Positions 1-11,400 of a stretch of 64,000 bases of DNA are shown piece by piece. This DNA is from Neckera pumila. Its lineage: Eukaryota > Streptophyta > Bryopsida > Hypnales > Neckeraceae. Each line of letters starts with the position of its first letter. Position 1 is the first letter of the stretch. The stretch covers positions 29,698,108-29,762,107 of the forward strand of contig OZ018408.1 of the NCBI GenBank assembly GCA_963969595.1. Reading direction: 5' to 3'. Below the pieces are notes generated by a model, which was not told the DNA's origin, made no database searches, and saw only the letters and a program-made list of their open reading frames with translations. A program made the translations under genes and the position numbers.

Positions 1-19
1 AGATAGTCTGCTCTTAAAG

Positions 20-240
20 CAACCATTTAAGAGCTGTTTGCCTTTTGGAGGAAGCTAAACTCCTTGAAATAATTTTCAGTAAATTTGTAGGAGGAAAAAT
101 GGAATTGGCATCTAATCCAAGTCATTTCTTTCTTTTCTGCATATTTTTTTGGACCTTCTTGGAATTAGTTACAAATTTTTGAAGTTGAAACACAGTGGTC
201 ACTAAAATTGACCCCCTCTTGAAATGTACACTTTTGGTAC
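20..240 (+). repeat. Dispersed repeat family B, copy 1
   Basis: Colinear with about 12800-13020: 'catttaagagctg', 'ggaattggcatctaa(t/c)cca', 'ttttttgga(c/g)cttttgga', 'cactaaaat(t/c)g(a/c)cc' and 'aaatgtaca' occur in the same order. Likely an old non-coding transposon fragment. Confidence 0.7.
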
Positions 241-426
241 ATTGAAGAAAATAAAATGTACCTATGCACCATGACTGGTTTTAGAAGCCAATTGCTTTTA
301 GGACAAACTACCTTAGTCATCAAGCTAATTTTCTTTAGGTGTCACTACCATACATTCATGTCACTACCACTTCTATACATTTATGTCAGATTTGACACCG
401 TGGTACTGAAATAATATATATTTGGC

Positions 427-703
427 ATTTGGATAGTTTGGTAACTTGATTTGAATTTCTTGGCTTTTGACACTTCGCTCTTTTCAATTTTTTGACATTC
501 ATCTTTGACTAGATTGTTTTTTTCTATTCATACATAAATGTGTTCTTTTTTCTAAATTTTCTCAAGAATAATTTTTGGATATTCAGAATTGGCAACAACA
601 AAACTTTCTCAGATTTTTAGAAATAGTTGTACAATTTTTCAAATTTTAAACATGTTCCAAATTTTCCCTAATTATTTACAAAACTGACCTACACGTAGGA
701 TAC
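427..703 (+). repeat. Dispersed repeat family A, copy 1
   Basis: Shares long colinear stretches with 48722-49045, including TGTGTTCTTTTTTCTAAATT followed by TTCTCAAGAATAATTTTT and the GACCTACAC...GGTATCCTG end. No coding capacity or terminal inverted repeats are visible. Confidence 0.8.
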
Positions 704-1368
704 CTGGTTAAGAATTCCTATAAAAATATACCATACCACTTTGCAACTAAGGAATAAAGTGGAAAAACATGTACAGTAACAATTGAGAAAATCAACAATA
801 CGTTCCCAATACCTACATTTAAAAATTCACTTTGAAAACTATTATTCCATTGCAATAATTTTCAAAAAGAACTTATTCTGTTAAAGAAACAATAAAACAT
901 GACTTCTTCTTTCAATTGGCATATTTTAGCTCATCAAATATCTTCTCATACAGCAATGAAACGCAAGAACTCCTTAAACCCTACCAATGCAACATATTAA
1001 TATTCTTTGAACCTGCAACAATAGTTTCTTCCATAGTGATATCATTCCATCAACAATTCCACTATGGACCATTCTAGACCATTGATATCACTTCTCATTC
1101 ACTCTTCTCATGCCACCAAGGCTTGCATCTTGAAATAGAAACCTGGTATGGTGGGTTCAATACTGGAATGAATACACTAAAGCTCCAACACAAGGCGGTT
1201 ACAGTTTCTATACATGTCTGTTCTTAGCCACAGAGCTGAGCAACCACTTTGAACTTGAAACCCAAAACAGTCAGCTTGCGCTACACTCTAACTAAACTAT
1301 TCACAAGTTACCAATTTAAACACTTGATACAAATGATTTACACTTCGTCCATCCAACCTGGCTTTCGA

Positions 1369-4300
1369 TCAAATGTGAAAGGGTCGAGTTGGTAAATAAT
1401 CCAGCCATTCAGGCGGCGTTCCCTTGTTACGATGGAGAATTCTAAATGTCCTGTAGTTTGGTGGCAAGTCCACACTGTCCAGCGCCTTGGGCTCCTGACA
1501 AAAAAAAAGGCATTTTGCTCTAAGAATATGAAAAAAGAAGAAGGGGAAAATCAGAATATAACAGGACAACTCCATAGCATCAAATGGAAGATAGGTGCAC
1601 CATCTCCATCTATTTTTGGTTACAAGACGTGCATTTGGAAACAAAGGTGTGATTTACATGCAAGTTCTAAAACTGCTGAAGTTGGAACATACACCGTAAC
1701 TTTTAATTGACTAACTTAACCCTTTTGGCTTCCCAACCCAGAGCAGAAAATTCAAATTGTATTTCCAAGAGCAATTTGACAATTAAAACATTTCTCAGAT
1801 TCATTACTTCATATTCCTCATGGACGAAGTAAATATGTTTCCTATTAGTATTTGAATTTCTCAAAAAATATTTGGTCATAAATGAAATTGATCTGAGTTT
1901 TCAATTAAACACCTTAAGGTAACCAAATTTATTACGAATAACCTCCAAAATTGTCCAAACACTTTGTACGAGTGCATTGAAAATCATTGTGTCAATATTT
2001 TCATACAAAGCAGAGGTCTAAATTTGAAAATTTGAGGGATGAACATCCTACATGTACTGAAGTTTGTGCTTTAACCCACAAATGCAATAGAATGATCGAC
2101 ATTCCAGATTTGAGAAGTGATGCAAAAACTAGATCGGATACACTTTATTTGAAGGCAAGAAACTCGTCTTCAAAGGTCAAAATTAAATTTGAGGAGCAAG
2201 CTTCCACTATATGGATGTGTCTGATTCACAAGGGTAAACCTCACTTAGGTTAAAGCAAACACTCACCCGAGGTGGTTTCAATAGCTTCATTCGGCTCTCC
2301 TCCAGAGACTTGTCTCCTTTTTTCACATTACAGGTTGCGCAAGCTGTGACCTGAGAAGATACGAGCTCAAAAGATATGAGTCAAATGACACCACAACATT
2401 CTTGAATGGGAGGGCAGAGTAGCACCATACCAAGAATATATTCGTGGAAAGCAAAAGGGCTCCTGCCTTAAAAGTTTAAAAATGTTATGACAATACCACA
2501 GACGTGGAATTAAGTAAGTAATGTGGAATGACTATGGAAAAACTGTACTACTCAATAGAGCCCAAGGGTAGGGGTTCAAATCCTCTTTGAGGCGTGGAAA
2601 CAATGAGATACTGCAGGAGGCTATCAAGTTGACAATAAATAATTATTTTTTCAAGGTGTAGACCCGATGCCATCAGCACATTGTCTACGACATAAAAATT
2701 TGGCATAACACATGAATATTTTATTGCTTCGTTTTTGATGTGACGAACTAGATAGGACCTACGGTATACGGTCCTTGGATAGCACAAGAGTAATCACTAA
2801 GACAAGGTTCCGTGGAGGCTCTGAACTGCACCCTGTCATCAGCAAGCAGGACCCTGGCATCGTGAGTGCAGAGAGACCTTCACTTTCCATTATATTCAGC
2901 CTCTGGTCCATGGAAGCTTGCCAAAATGAGAGTCATCCCCTTAGAGGAAATTTTCAGTCATTTGGTTTCAAGGCTCCTAGTTCTTTATATACACTCTTGC
3001 ACAGCCCCTGAATTTTTTTGGTTTTGCATGACGATAGATGTGCTACATGACAAAATGCCTTGTCGGCACAGATTCTGCGTCTTGATAAGCATATACTTTT
3101 TGACACATGGATGCTCAACTACTAGGGATCTGAGTGAACTCAAGGACCAAAGATATGTGCAAAGTATTCTTCTAATGCTGAAGGTTGAAACGCATAATTC
3201 TATACTTGCAAGAATTTTACTCGGCAGACTAATATCATACAACATAACACGCCCATGCATTCCAAGCATGCACTAGAAATTTACCAGATTTTCCCATTCC
3301 CAACCACCTCCACGAGAGGCTGCCAGCACGTGATCAATAGTCAAGTCTTCTCCTCTCATATTGCAATACCTGCAAACAGCGTAATCCTCTCCATATGTTG
3401 CTAGAGGAAACCAAAAATTTCGACAGTGAAAAAACCCATAATTATCTAAAGTTCCAACATGAGCATGTGTTTTTTCATTTCAAAAAACGTCATTGTCATG
3501 GTCATATTCTTTAACATGGCTTGTCTCAGAGCACCGAAGTGCACAGAGCTCTAAACAGTACGACAACTATAGATCTGAGGTTCTAGATGGGCGTCTGGAA
3601 AAATTCACAATGTCCTGACAATGCGCCATTTTAACAATCTCATTTAAGTGCTTTCCAATTAAGAACGACGTCAGAGTTGTCAGGCGTTATCCTTAAACAC
3701 AGGAATCTCAAAATGGGATAGGAAGCACTTACTGGCATCTAAACTTGTCTCTCAAGAAGATGTTGTTACGATTAAGAGTGAGCTTAACCTTCTTGCTCTT
3801 TGGCGCATGTACAAAACTGCTAACCTGCAATCATAACAAAGCATTGAAGCAATCCTGAGTAAGGTAACAGAGCATTGAAGCAACCTGGCTGCATTGAAGT
3901 GCTGCATGCGATGTCAAGCATTTGAACAAAACACACAACTTAGGAAAGAATGGCATCAGCGGCGTACCCTAAGCACTGCTGGAATATAATAGGTTCTGGT
4001 GGTTGCTAGAACGGCTTGGTCATAATATTCCAAAACATCTGCCTGCAACCATAAACAAGCAAGATTATAAGCTAACTGAAACATCGCTGATACCCTAAAA
4101 CTACACCACATCTTACTGCATAATGTCTAAAACTATGGACAATGAAAATCCAGCTCACAAACAACAAAAGACAATGACAAACATGAATGCACGATTACGT
4201 TTAATTTCCAGACTAAGAAAGTGCAAGCATCAGTGTCATACCTTCTCCAAAATCTCTAGACATAGTGCTCGCTTCCAGTTTACCACATTGATTGGTCTGT

Positions 4301-5261
4301 CCCATCAGCCATTATCAGATTATTTTGTATTCTCAGATCATCTCAACCATAGAGCTACCAGAGAATTAAGATCTACAATACTACCCGTTTCCATCCAGTT
4401 AGAATATTCAAACATGACATATCTCAATACGACTATGAAAAGTCACTAATATTTACAGCAAAGACTGCAAGCCTACATTACATTACATCCACTTGCAAAG
4501 TTCAAAAAGCAACTGCAGTCAAAAGAAATAAATCACACTCTAAGTGAAAACTACACTTTATAAGTTCTAAGTCATAAGGGATCATCCCAACCACAAAGCT
4601 ATCCGTGACAAGATCTACAATACTAGACACAAGTAGAATGGTCACCTTCATCTAGAATGTTTAACCATGATACATCACAGTACGCCTCTGACGAGTCACC
4701 AATATTCTAGCAAAGACTGCAAGCCTACATTACACTACATCCACTTGCAAAGTTCAAAAAGCAACTGCAGCCAAAACAAAAAATCACACTCTAAGTGAAA
4801 ACTGCAAAAAGAAGAGAATCACACTCAAGCTGTCGGTACCTGTACGAAAGATCAAGCACTAGCGCTCGGAAGAAGTGAAGTTCATCGTCTTCATCCAGCT
4901 CATCCAGCGCTTCTTCCACATTGCAAAAGTCTGCTGGGGCTAACGAGGAGGTTCCCAAATCCAGAGAGCCTGTTGTCAAAATGCCATTTGAGTCATCACA
5001 TATCTTCTTCTTCTTCTCCTTCAAGTTCTGTTGCTGATCGCTTCCCTTTTTCTTCATCCCCTTTCCATGATGCGCAGGTCTTTTGGCCCTTGTGTCACGA
5101 CCCTCTATTACCGAGCGAGTCACAATGCGTCGTCTTCGCTGCACGCCATGCAGATTGCCCACCTGCAATGACGTCAACACCGCCGACTGGAAACTCCGGA
5201 GGTGTCCTTGATAGAATCCTCTGCTGTGGATGTGTAGGGTTTGAGTCTTAACGAGATTCAT
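1369..5261 (-). CDS. HNH endonuclease domain protein (7 exons, 312 aa)
   Basis: Exons in transcription order: 5261-4840, 4296-4242, 4042-3968, 3824-3733, 3369-3285, 2350-2267, 1494-1369. All introns are GT-AG and the frame is continuous for 312 codons plus TGA. The first ~110 residues are basic and low in conservation, which fits an organelle transit peptide (inferred). Next comes a conserved block (LDLSYRPINVVNWKRALCLE, then DVLEYYDQ, then YYIPAVLR). The HNH module follows: C214xxC217, D227-H228 in LTIDHV, N242 in WEWENL, and C247xxC250, i.e. the usual two CxxC pairs plus the His and Asn of HNH nucleases. The tail, with GTPPEWLDYL, matches the plant HNH family I recall (At3g47490-like). Substrate and role are unknown to me. 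The start is the first ATG in the open frame of exon 1. Intron 1 contains a tandem duplication. Confidence 0.9.
4340..4805 (+). repeat. Tandem duplication in intron 1 of the HNH gene
   Basis: Two units of about 230-250 bp lie head to tail. The best matching part is about 4437-4555 versus 4690-4803, sharing 'gcaaagactgcaagcctac' and 'cacttgcaaagttcaaaaag' with few changes; the earlier halves (4340-4435 and 4575-4690) are more diverged. The second copy abuts the exon 1 splice donor at 4840. Confidence 0.8.
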
Positions 5262-5309
5262 GGTGGTGTACAATTCCTTTTGGTTTCCAGGGCTTTACCC
5301 CCGCTATCC

Positions 5310-5950
5310 TTGAAAGCCAAGAGGGCAGCCCTAAACCGTGGAACATAAGAATGACGCTTAGAATGGAATCAACAACAATGGAGCAGTCACCAAGACGTCT
5401 GAAAAAATGGAAAGGGTACTTTCGTTAACCATACAAATCCTCTTCCATTCTCTCCTATCCATTTCATTGATTCACCATCCTCTCCACTACTCTATTGGGC
5501 TCACTCAAATAAGTCTCATAAACCTACACATGATTTCTTTGAAAGTCAAAAGGGCAGCCCTAAACCGCGGTACATAAGAATGGCGCTCAGAATAGAATCA
5601 ACAACAATTGAGCAGTCATGAAGACGTCTGACAAAATGGAAATGGTACTTTCTCTACTCATATAAATCCTCATACATTCTCTCCTAGTCATTTGATTGCT
5701 TCACCATTCTCTCCACTATTCTATGCAATTCACACAATAATTCTCATAAACCTCCACATGATTTCTTCCCACAGAAATGGTCTTCGACTTAGCAGCACTA
5801 CAGAGTAATATTTTCTTGAGCACAAAGACAATTTCTCAGCTCGTATAAATTCTCCTCCATTCTCTCCAAAGCAATTGATCTTTCCCCATCCTCTCCACTT
5901 TTCTTGTAACTTCATTTCTTGACTATTCCTATCACTTCACGACTACCCCA
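5310..5950 (+). repeat. Imperfect ~230-bp tandem repeat upstream of the HNH gene
   Basis: Unit 1 is about 5310-5538 and unit 2 about 5539-5770. Both begin with 'gaaag(c/t)caa(g/a)agggcagccctaaacc' and end with 'cataaacct(a/c)cacatgatttctt'. A partial third unit (about 5835-5970) keeps the 'ccattctctcc', 'ttcaccatcctctccact' type phrases and the 'cacatgatttcttcc' end. The array lies directly 5' of the minus-strand start at 5261, so it falls in the leader or promoter. Confidence 0.8.
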
Positions 5951-6480
5951 CATGATTTCTTCCTACAAGAATGCTCAGCCCAAAAGCTTAAGAATGGTAT
6001 ATTTTGAGCATTACAAGAAACCCTAAACCAAGGTCCACACGAAGAAAGCTCAAAGCAAAACAAAGTCAACAAAACTTCTCAAATCATACCATTCTTGAAT
6101 GCCACCCTCTCAAGGAATCTCTTTCCACATAAAAAACTTTATGCCTCGCACAAGAATAGTTCTCAGCTTATACAAATCCTCAGCCACTCTCTCTTCTCTT
6201 GAACAGTCAAGCAAGGTAAGGAAAATCTCCTGATCAAACAACAGAAATTTGACAAAGATAGTCACGCAATTCGAGAGCTGCGCAACAAGACGCAATAAGA
6301 CACTAAGCACCGGGATGAATCGATCAATGAAAGCACACAAAAATCTTCATTGGCAACACGAAAAAGCAACGAAGAAGCACCTCAACGCCCCATTCTGAAA
6401 CGAGAAACGAGAAACGAGAAACATGCAATCACACAGCAAATTCCCTGAGGAGAGGTGGAAATTGTAGAGAAAAAGAGTAC

Positions 6481-6735
6481 CTGATTGAGGAAACGTGGGA
6501 AGAAATTTGTGGGTAATGCGATTGTGGATTGCATTGAGGACAAGCCAGAAAGCAGAAAGCAGAAAAGGTGAGAAAACAGCAGCAATTCGATGCTCTGATG
6601 ATGCCTGCGAGACTAAGGGAAGTGGAGGTGGTGGCGGTGCAGAAAGGCTTGGCCAGATCTGGGGCTCCAGATGGTGCCACCGGGTTACCGGGTCTGCAGG
6701 TCATCTTCTCCGTGGTGGGTCCCCCAAGAGATGAC
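6481..6735 (-). other. Possible 5' leader exon of the HNH gene
   Basis: A GC-rich island in AT-rich surroundings. On the minus strand it is open for 60+ codons and ends in CAATCAG|gtactc, a possible splice donor at 6482. It could be an upstream non-coding exon of the HNH gene, an alternative N-terminus, or a promoter island. No acceptor could be assigned with confidence. Confidence 0.25.
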
Positions 6736-6739
6736 GTTT

Positions 6740-8130
6740 TATTTTTATTAAAATTTATAAAAAATCAGTATTTTCATAGGCTGCCTTTATGAAGCATCTT
6801 AAGTGGTTGTTTGTGAGCATATTCCTGTCTTGTGAATTTAGCTCATTTGAACCCTGAGTGTTTGTTTTTGAAATTTTGCACATTCTTGCTTACGGAGTAT
6901 ATCATAGTGCAAATTTAATTATTTTACTTTACTATCAGCACATAATAATTCTTAAAATTTTTGCCTAATTTTAAAAAATCTTTTCAGGTCCTCATAGCTG
7001 AAAAGCTATATTATAAAATTAAAAATAATACAAGATTATAAAAAATTCAACAAGCAGGTGCAAAGATTAAGTAGAATTTGGTACTACCAATATCGTAAGT
7101 AGTCACAAAAAACATTAAGAGCATCTTTTATTGAAGGTTAACTTGGGGAGAGTTCGAATATTATACCTATTGTAGTGGTCAAGGTTTCCTCCAAAAAGAT
7201 TTATCAAAGTTGGAAAATATGATTTGATAGACACTTAAAATAGGAAGATTGATTTCATTTTTCTTCTTTACAATTTAAACAACAACAACATTCTACAAAA
7301 TCTAATATTAATTTTTAGAAATATTTTTTGCAACTTCTAATTATTGCGGGTATGGACCCATTGAGTTAAGCTAAGCACTTCAAATCTAAGAAAATATGTT
7401 TTTAAAAATGATTCAAGGGCCTACTCTTCTTGCTTACGCCAAAGACAATTCTAACTTTGCTTTGAGTTTATTTTCTTCGGCCTCCAAAATATTTGTAGAA
7501 ACTAAAAGTATCTATAGCCTTGGCACACCATTGAGGTGGTCACGAGTTCAACCTAGGTACTAGTGGGGGTGCTTATAGCTGTAGTCCATCCAAGTATAGT
7601 GGGGGCCAAATAACCTCGCCGTCATATCAAGACCCTAGAATTTCTTAAGGTAAGAAATATGTTGGTTCTTCATATGGTTTACCTCCTAATAGAAGCATTA
7701 AAGATGGAATTTGCCATTTAGATCCATAAGGCTTAAATCAACATTTTTTCACGGGTGAAAGGCAAAACAAGTAGCTGGAATAGATTTGAAGAGACTTTGT
7801 GGCTAGAGGCTCAAATCTTGAAATGTTGGCAAAATTTTGCTATCAAAAAAAGCTATCCTAGATATTTTTGTTAGCAAAAAAAAAAAGTTGGCTCAAGGTA
7901 ATTCAACCTATGGCAGGCCAAGTTTAGGCCAATTGAATGCAGACAAGAAATTTCTTGTAAAGTACAATTCACAAGTCATTGACCTGTATAACTAAAGAAA
8001 TTTCTAGCTTGTATTAGGCTAGCCCAAACTTGGCCTGTCATAGGCTGAATTATTTTAGATAGTTGAGCCACTCCCAACAGACGCTTCATTTAAGCCACTT
8101 TTTCAATCCGTAGTTAACCTTCTTCTTCCA
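6740..8130. other. AT-rich intergenic DNA holding a foldback and a possible SINE remnant
   Basis: I see no coding sequence. It separates the divergently oriented HNH (minus) and STR9 (plus) genes. A foldback lies at 7890-8069, and a B-box-like 'gagttcaacc' lies near 7550 in a tRNA-like phrase. Confidence 0.6.
7890..8069. mobile_element. Foldback (long inverted repeat), MITE or hairpin-RNA candidate
   Basis: Left arm 7890-7958 and right arm 7991-8069 are imperfect reverse complements over about 70 bp. They share GGCTCAA at the tips, then AATTCA(A/G)CCTATG(G/A)CAGG, CCAAGTTT(A/G)GG and GAAATTTCTT near a ~32-base loop. No target-site duplication is obvious. Confidence 0.75.
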
Positions 8131-8168
8131 CTGTAGTGGAGACCACTTACATCAGTTTAGAATATTAT

Positions 8169-8283
8169 AATCCGAGGTGGAAAATCCAAGGTGTCAGGAG
8201 CACCAGCCCAAAATCCCAGGTGGACAATCCCCGTGTGCTGAGCTCACTCCTCGAAAAATCCGAGGTGGACACCGCCACGTGTC
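8169..8283 (+). promoter_or_regulatory. STR9 upstream region: four repeats of AATCCNAGGTG plus a G-box
   Basis: Copies of the motif lie at 8169-8180, 8181-8195, 8210-8225 and 8254-8273, mostly as AAAATCC(G/A/C)AGGTGGAC. A G-box/ABRE-like GCCACGTGTC follows immediately at 8274-8283. It sits 186-300 bp upstream of the STR9 ATG. G-boxes are common in promoters of light- and ABA-regulated plant genes, which fits a chloroplast protein. The repeated motif itself is one I do not recognise. Confidence 0.6.
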
Positions 8284-8468
8284 ACTTCGAGAATCATGAT
8301 CCGTTATCCAAAGAGATTGTGCGGGGAGACTCAGCCAGATAGTTTGGTTGTCGTCGTTCCCGACCCGGCCGTCGCCATCGCCATCGCCGCTCTCTTCAGC
8401 TCCTGCTTGCCATCTCTCCCTTCCTTCTCGCAGTGAATTCCCAGTAATTCCCTGTTTCTGCTGCTGCG

Positions 8469-11400
8469 ATGGCCATGGCGATGGCGGCCTGCTCCTCCTT
8501 AGCAACTCCCGCCGCTACCTCGTCGTCGTTGGTGGTGACTCCTCCGTCGTCACGCCAGCTGCGAGGCCGCAACCTGACCATGCTCCACGCCAGCTCCCAC
8601 AGGTCAGTACAGGCCATTACTGGATCTCTTCCATGTTTTGTAGCTTCCACGCGCAACTCACAGCCGATACGGGTTCTGGGTTCGTCACATTTCGGTTCGA
8701 TGTTGGCGGTTTCTTGAACGATGACGAGGTCGGTCTTTTTCTGGGCACGAAGGTAGGGTTGGGTCACGCAGAATGCTGGTCGATCACAGTTCATATTACT
8801 AGATTTGTCACATTTCTGATGGATGTTCACCGTTTCTTGAACGATAACGAGGTTGGTCTTTTTCTGTGCACGAAATTGATGGAGAATTTCTGTGAGAATG
8901 TAGAATAGACAGCCACTGCCCCCATGGAGGATGTCTCTTCTAGGAACATTCTTCTGCGGAGGTCCTTAATTCGACATGTGTCCCGAGAATTTCAATATGC
9001 CAGCGAATGCGTGCGTGCGTGCGTGTTTTGGATACATTATGCAAAAAATTATGAAGAGTCAAAGTTTTATTGGTAAATAAGTTGTAATCGTTTTGTCTAC
9101 TATAGGTGCATATTGATTAAAGGATGTATACTACTCTCTCCGTTTGGAAATAGTGTATCCATTCTCAGTGGCGATTGCACTGAGAATGGATACACATTTT
9201 CCAAATGGAGGTAGTTACATCTGTTGAAGTGCTGATTTTGAATGTTCCTACCTGGGTTGGTGTTTCTAGCTAAAGTAGAGACTCCATTAACAGTATTGTG
9301 CATTAGATGCTCCATTGACCATACAGGTGAACTTTGATTTGTGTTAAGGGTGTAAACACTTAGTCTTTGGATATGTAGGCTTTTGGCCATTGATTCTTAG
9401 CTTAGCACAGAAGAAATCTGTAAAAAATTTCGACGACACCACATTCTAGGTTGTTGTATGCAAAGGCTCAAAGTTCCCTTGCTTTATAAGGGATGGAGTC
9501 TTTACGTTCCATTGCATTGTGTCACGGTCCCACTCTGCCTCGTGGAGTCACAGTCCTGATCGAGGTTCCTTGGTTGCAATTTCCCTAATCTGCTACAAAC
9601 CGCGAATTTCTTATAGAACACAGGTTTTGGAGTACTGAATCAGAGTTTGTAGACTATTTCAGGTACATCTTGAAGAGAACGTTCACCATGATGTATTCAT
9701 CAAAGGGCTTCCGAAGGTCATACAAAAGTCTCTTTACTTCGCAGTTAGCAATTCGTTCTCTCTCTATGGTCACAATGAATCATCGTTGAATGAAATTGTG
9801 GTGATGTAGGTGCTCAGGCGCTCGTATGAAGAGTTTCCAGAGGCACCTGGGCACTCGGTCGTCGATCTCAGATGCTCCAATGGTGAACGAAACGCGAGCA
9901 GGAGTGCAGTACCTGGACGCCGGCGAAGCCAAGAAGGTGGTGACGGAGGAAGGCTACAACATCGTTGACATCCGTGACGCTTCCCAATACAACCGGTCTC
10001 ACATCACCAAGAGTGTCCATGTCCCTCTTTTCATCGCCAATGAAGGCACGGATCCGGGTAAGTCCACTCTCTTCTCAAGCTTTCTTGATACGACAGGATG
10101 GGAGAAGTTCATAATGTGTTGTGAAATTGAAGGTCATGTTACCTTGTTACGATTAGGCCAGGCCAGCTTTGGACAAAAATGTTCAAAGAAAGGATTTGTT
10201 GCTGCATCGTTGTTGGCATTCTGGCTTTGCAGAGGGTATGATTATGCAGTGCAACTTTGATATGGAGTTGCACTCTTCTCTAATAATGTATAGGTGGAAT
10301 AAATGCAAACAGTAGAAAGCGTATAGGTACTAGGTAACTCAAATGTGGAGCTTGCTTGTGGAAAATAATACTTGCTGAGGGAGCGAGGGAGGGAAGGATT
10401 TACTTTTACCTTACCCTGGCTCTGGATTTGGCTCTAGGTTTTGGGTTTTCTAGCACAAGCGCAAGGAGGGTGCTGTGATTGTGGATGATCCAATGGTGAA
10501 GCTCGGGATAATTAATGGTAGAATAGAATCCGAAAAGAGGGGAGTAGTTATATCTTGTTGAACCCAGGTCATGGCTGCCTGCCCACTGCAGATTAAAAGC
10601 CCTTGTTGAGATTATTTACGACTGAGACTTGGTCCTTTGGAGTGCAGGAACTCTGATTAAGAAATTTGCTCACAACAGTTTTGCGGGAGCCTTCTACGGA
10701 CAAGCCTTCACGAAGGAGAATGACGATTTCCTTGCAACTATTCAGAAGCAATTCCAGAAAGAGGACAAGATCCTCATGGTTTGCCAAGAAGGTCTCAGGT
10801 CGGTTTTCCCATGTGTTGCAGTCAAACTTTGTAGAGGAAGTTATTGCGAAATTTGCCTAGAATCTCTTGAAGAGTCTGTTCACAGTCTTTGGTTAGACTA
10901 ATTCTGCCTTTCAATCCGCGTTTACATTCTTTAGCTGAAACTGTCAAAACTCTGAATGGGAACCAACCTGGTTTCTTGAGGGCGATACGTTTGATACAAA
11001 TCAGAATCAGAATTGGTTCTTCTGAGAGGGTGTATTTCAAATCGGCAATAGATTGTTATATGGAGATTGTACTTCCGTTTGGTAATTACGATGTCAATTT
11101 TTTCCAACTGAGCTGATGACTTGCGCATGACCTTGCAGATCAGGTGCTGCTGCTGAGAAGTTGGAGGCAGGAGGTTATCAAAATGTGGCTTATCTCTTGA
11201 ATGGTTTGCAGAAGTTGAAACCAGGTAAAAGTCTTCGGATGTTCTTGGAAATTTGCTATTCATATTCATTAACTTGGCAGATTTCAGTGAAATGGCTCGA
11301 TTTTAGTTTCCTGACTGAAACCTCAGATCTACGTAACATTGTTAACGCTGATGGTTCTTTCCCTTTGACATGAGGGATAATCGCCTCTGGATGCTTGGGG

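Larger units (their letters stand above)
1..1368. other. AT-rich non-coding DNA with two dispersed repeats
   Basis: I see no gene here. Positions ~20-240 match 12800-13020, and ~427-703 match 48722-49045, each as a diverged direct copy. The last few hundred bases probably include the 3' UTR of the HNH gene that ends at 1369 on the minus strand. Confidence 0.6.

Noticed and set aside
8136..8342. 68-codon frame upstream of STR9
   Set aside because: It spans the repeated promoter motifs and G-box; nothing protein-like in the translation.
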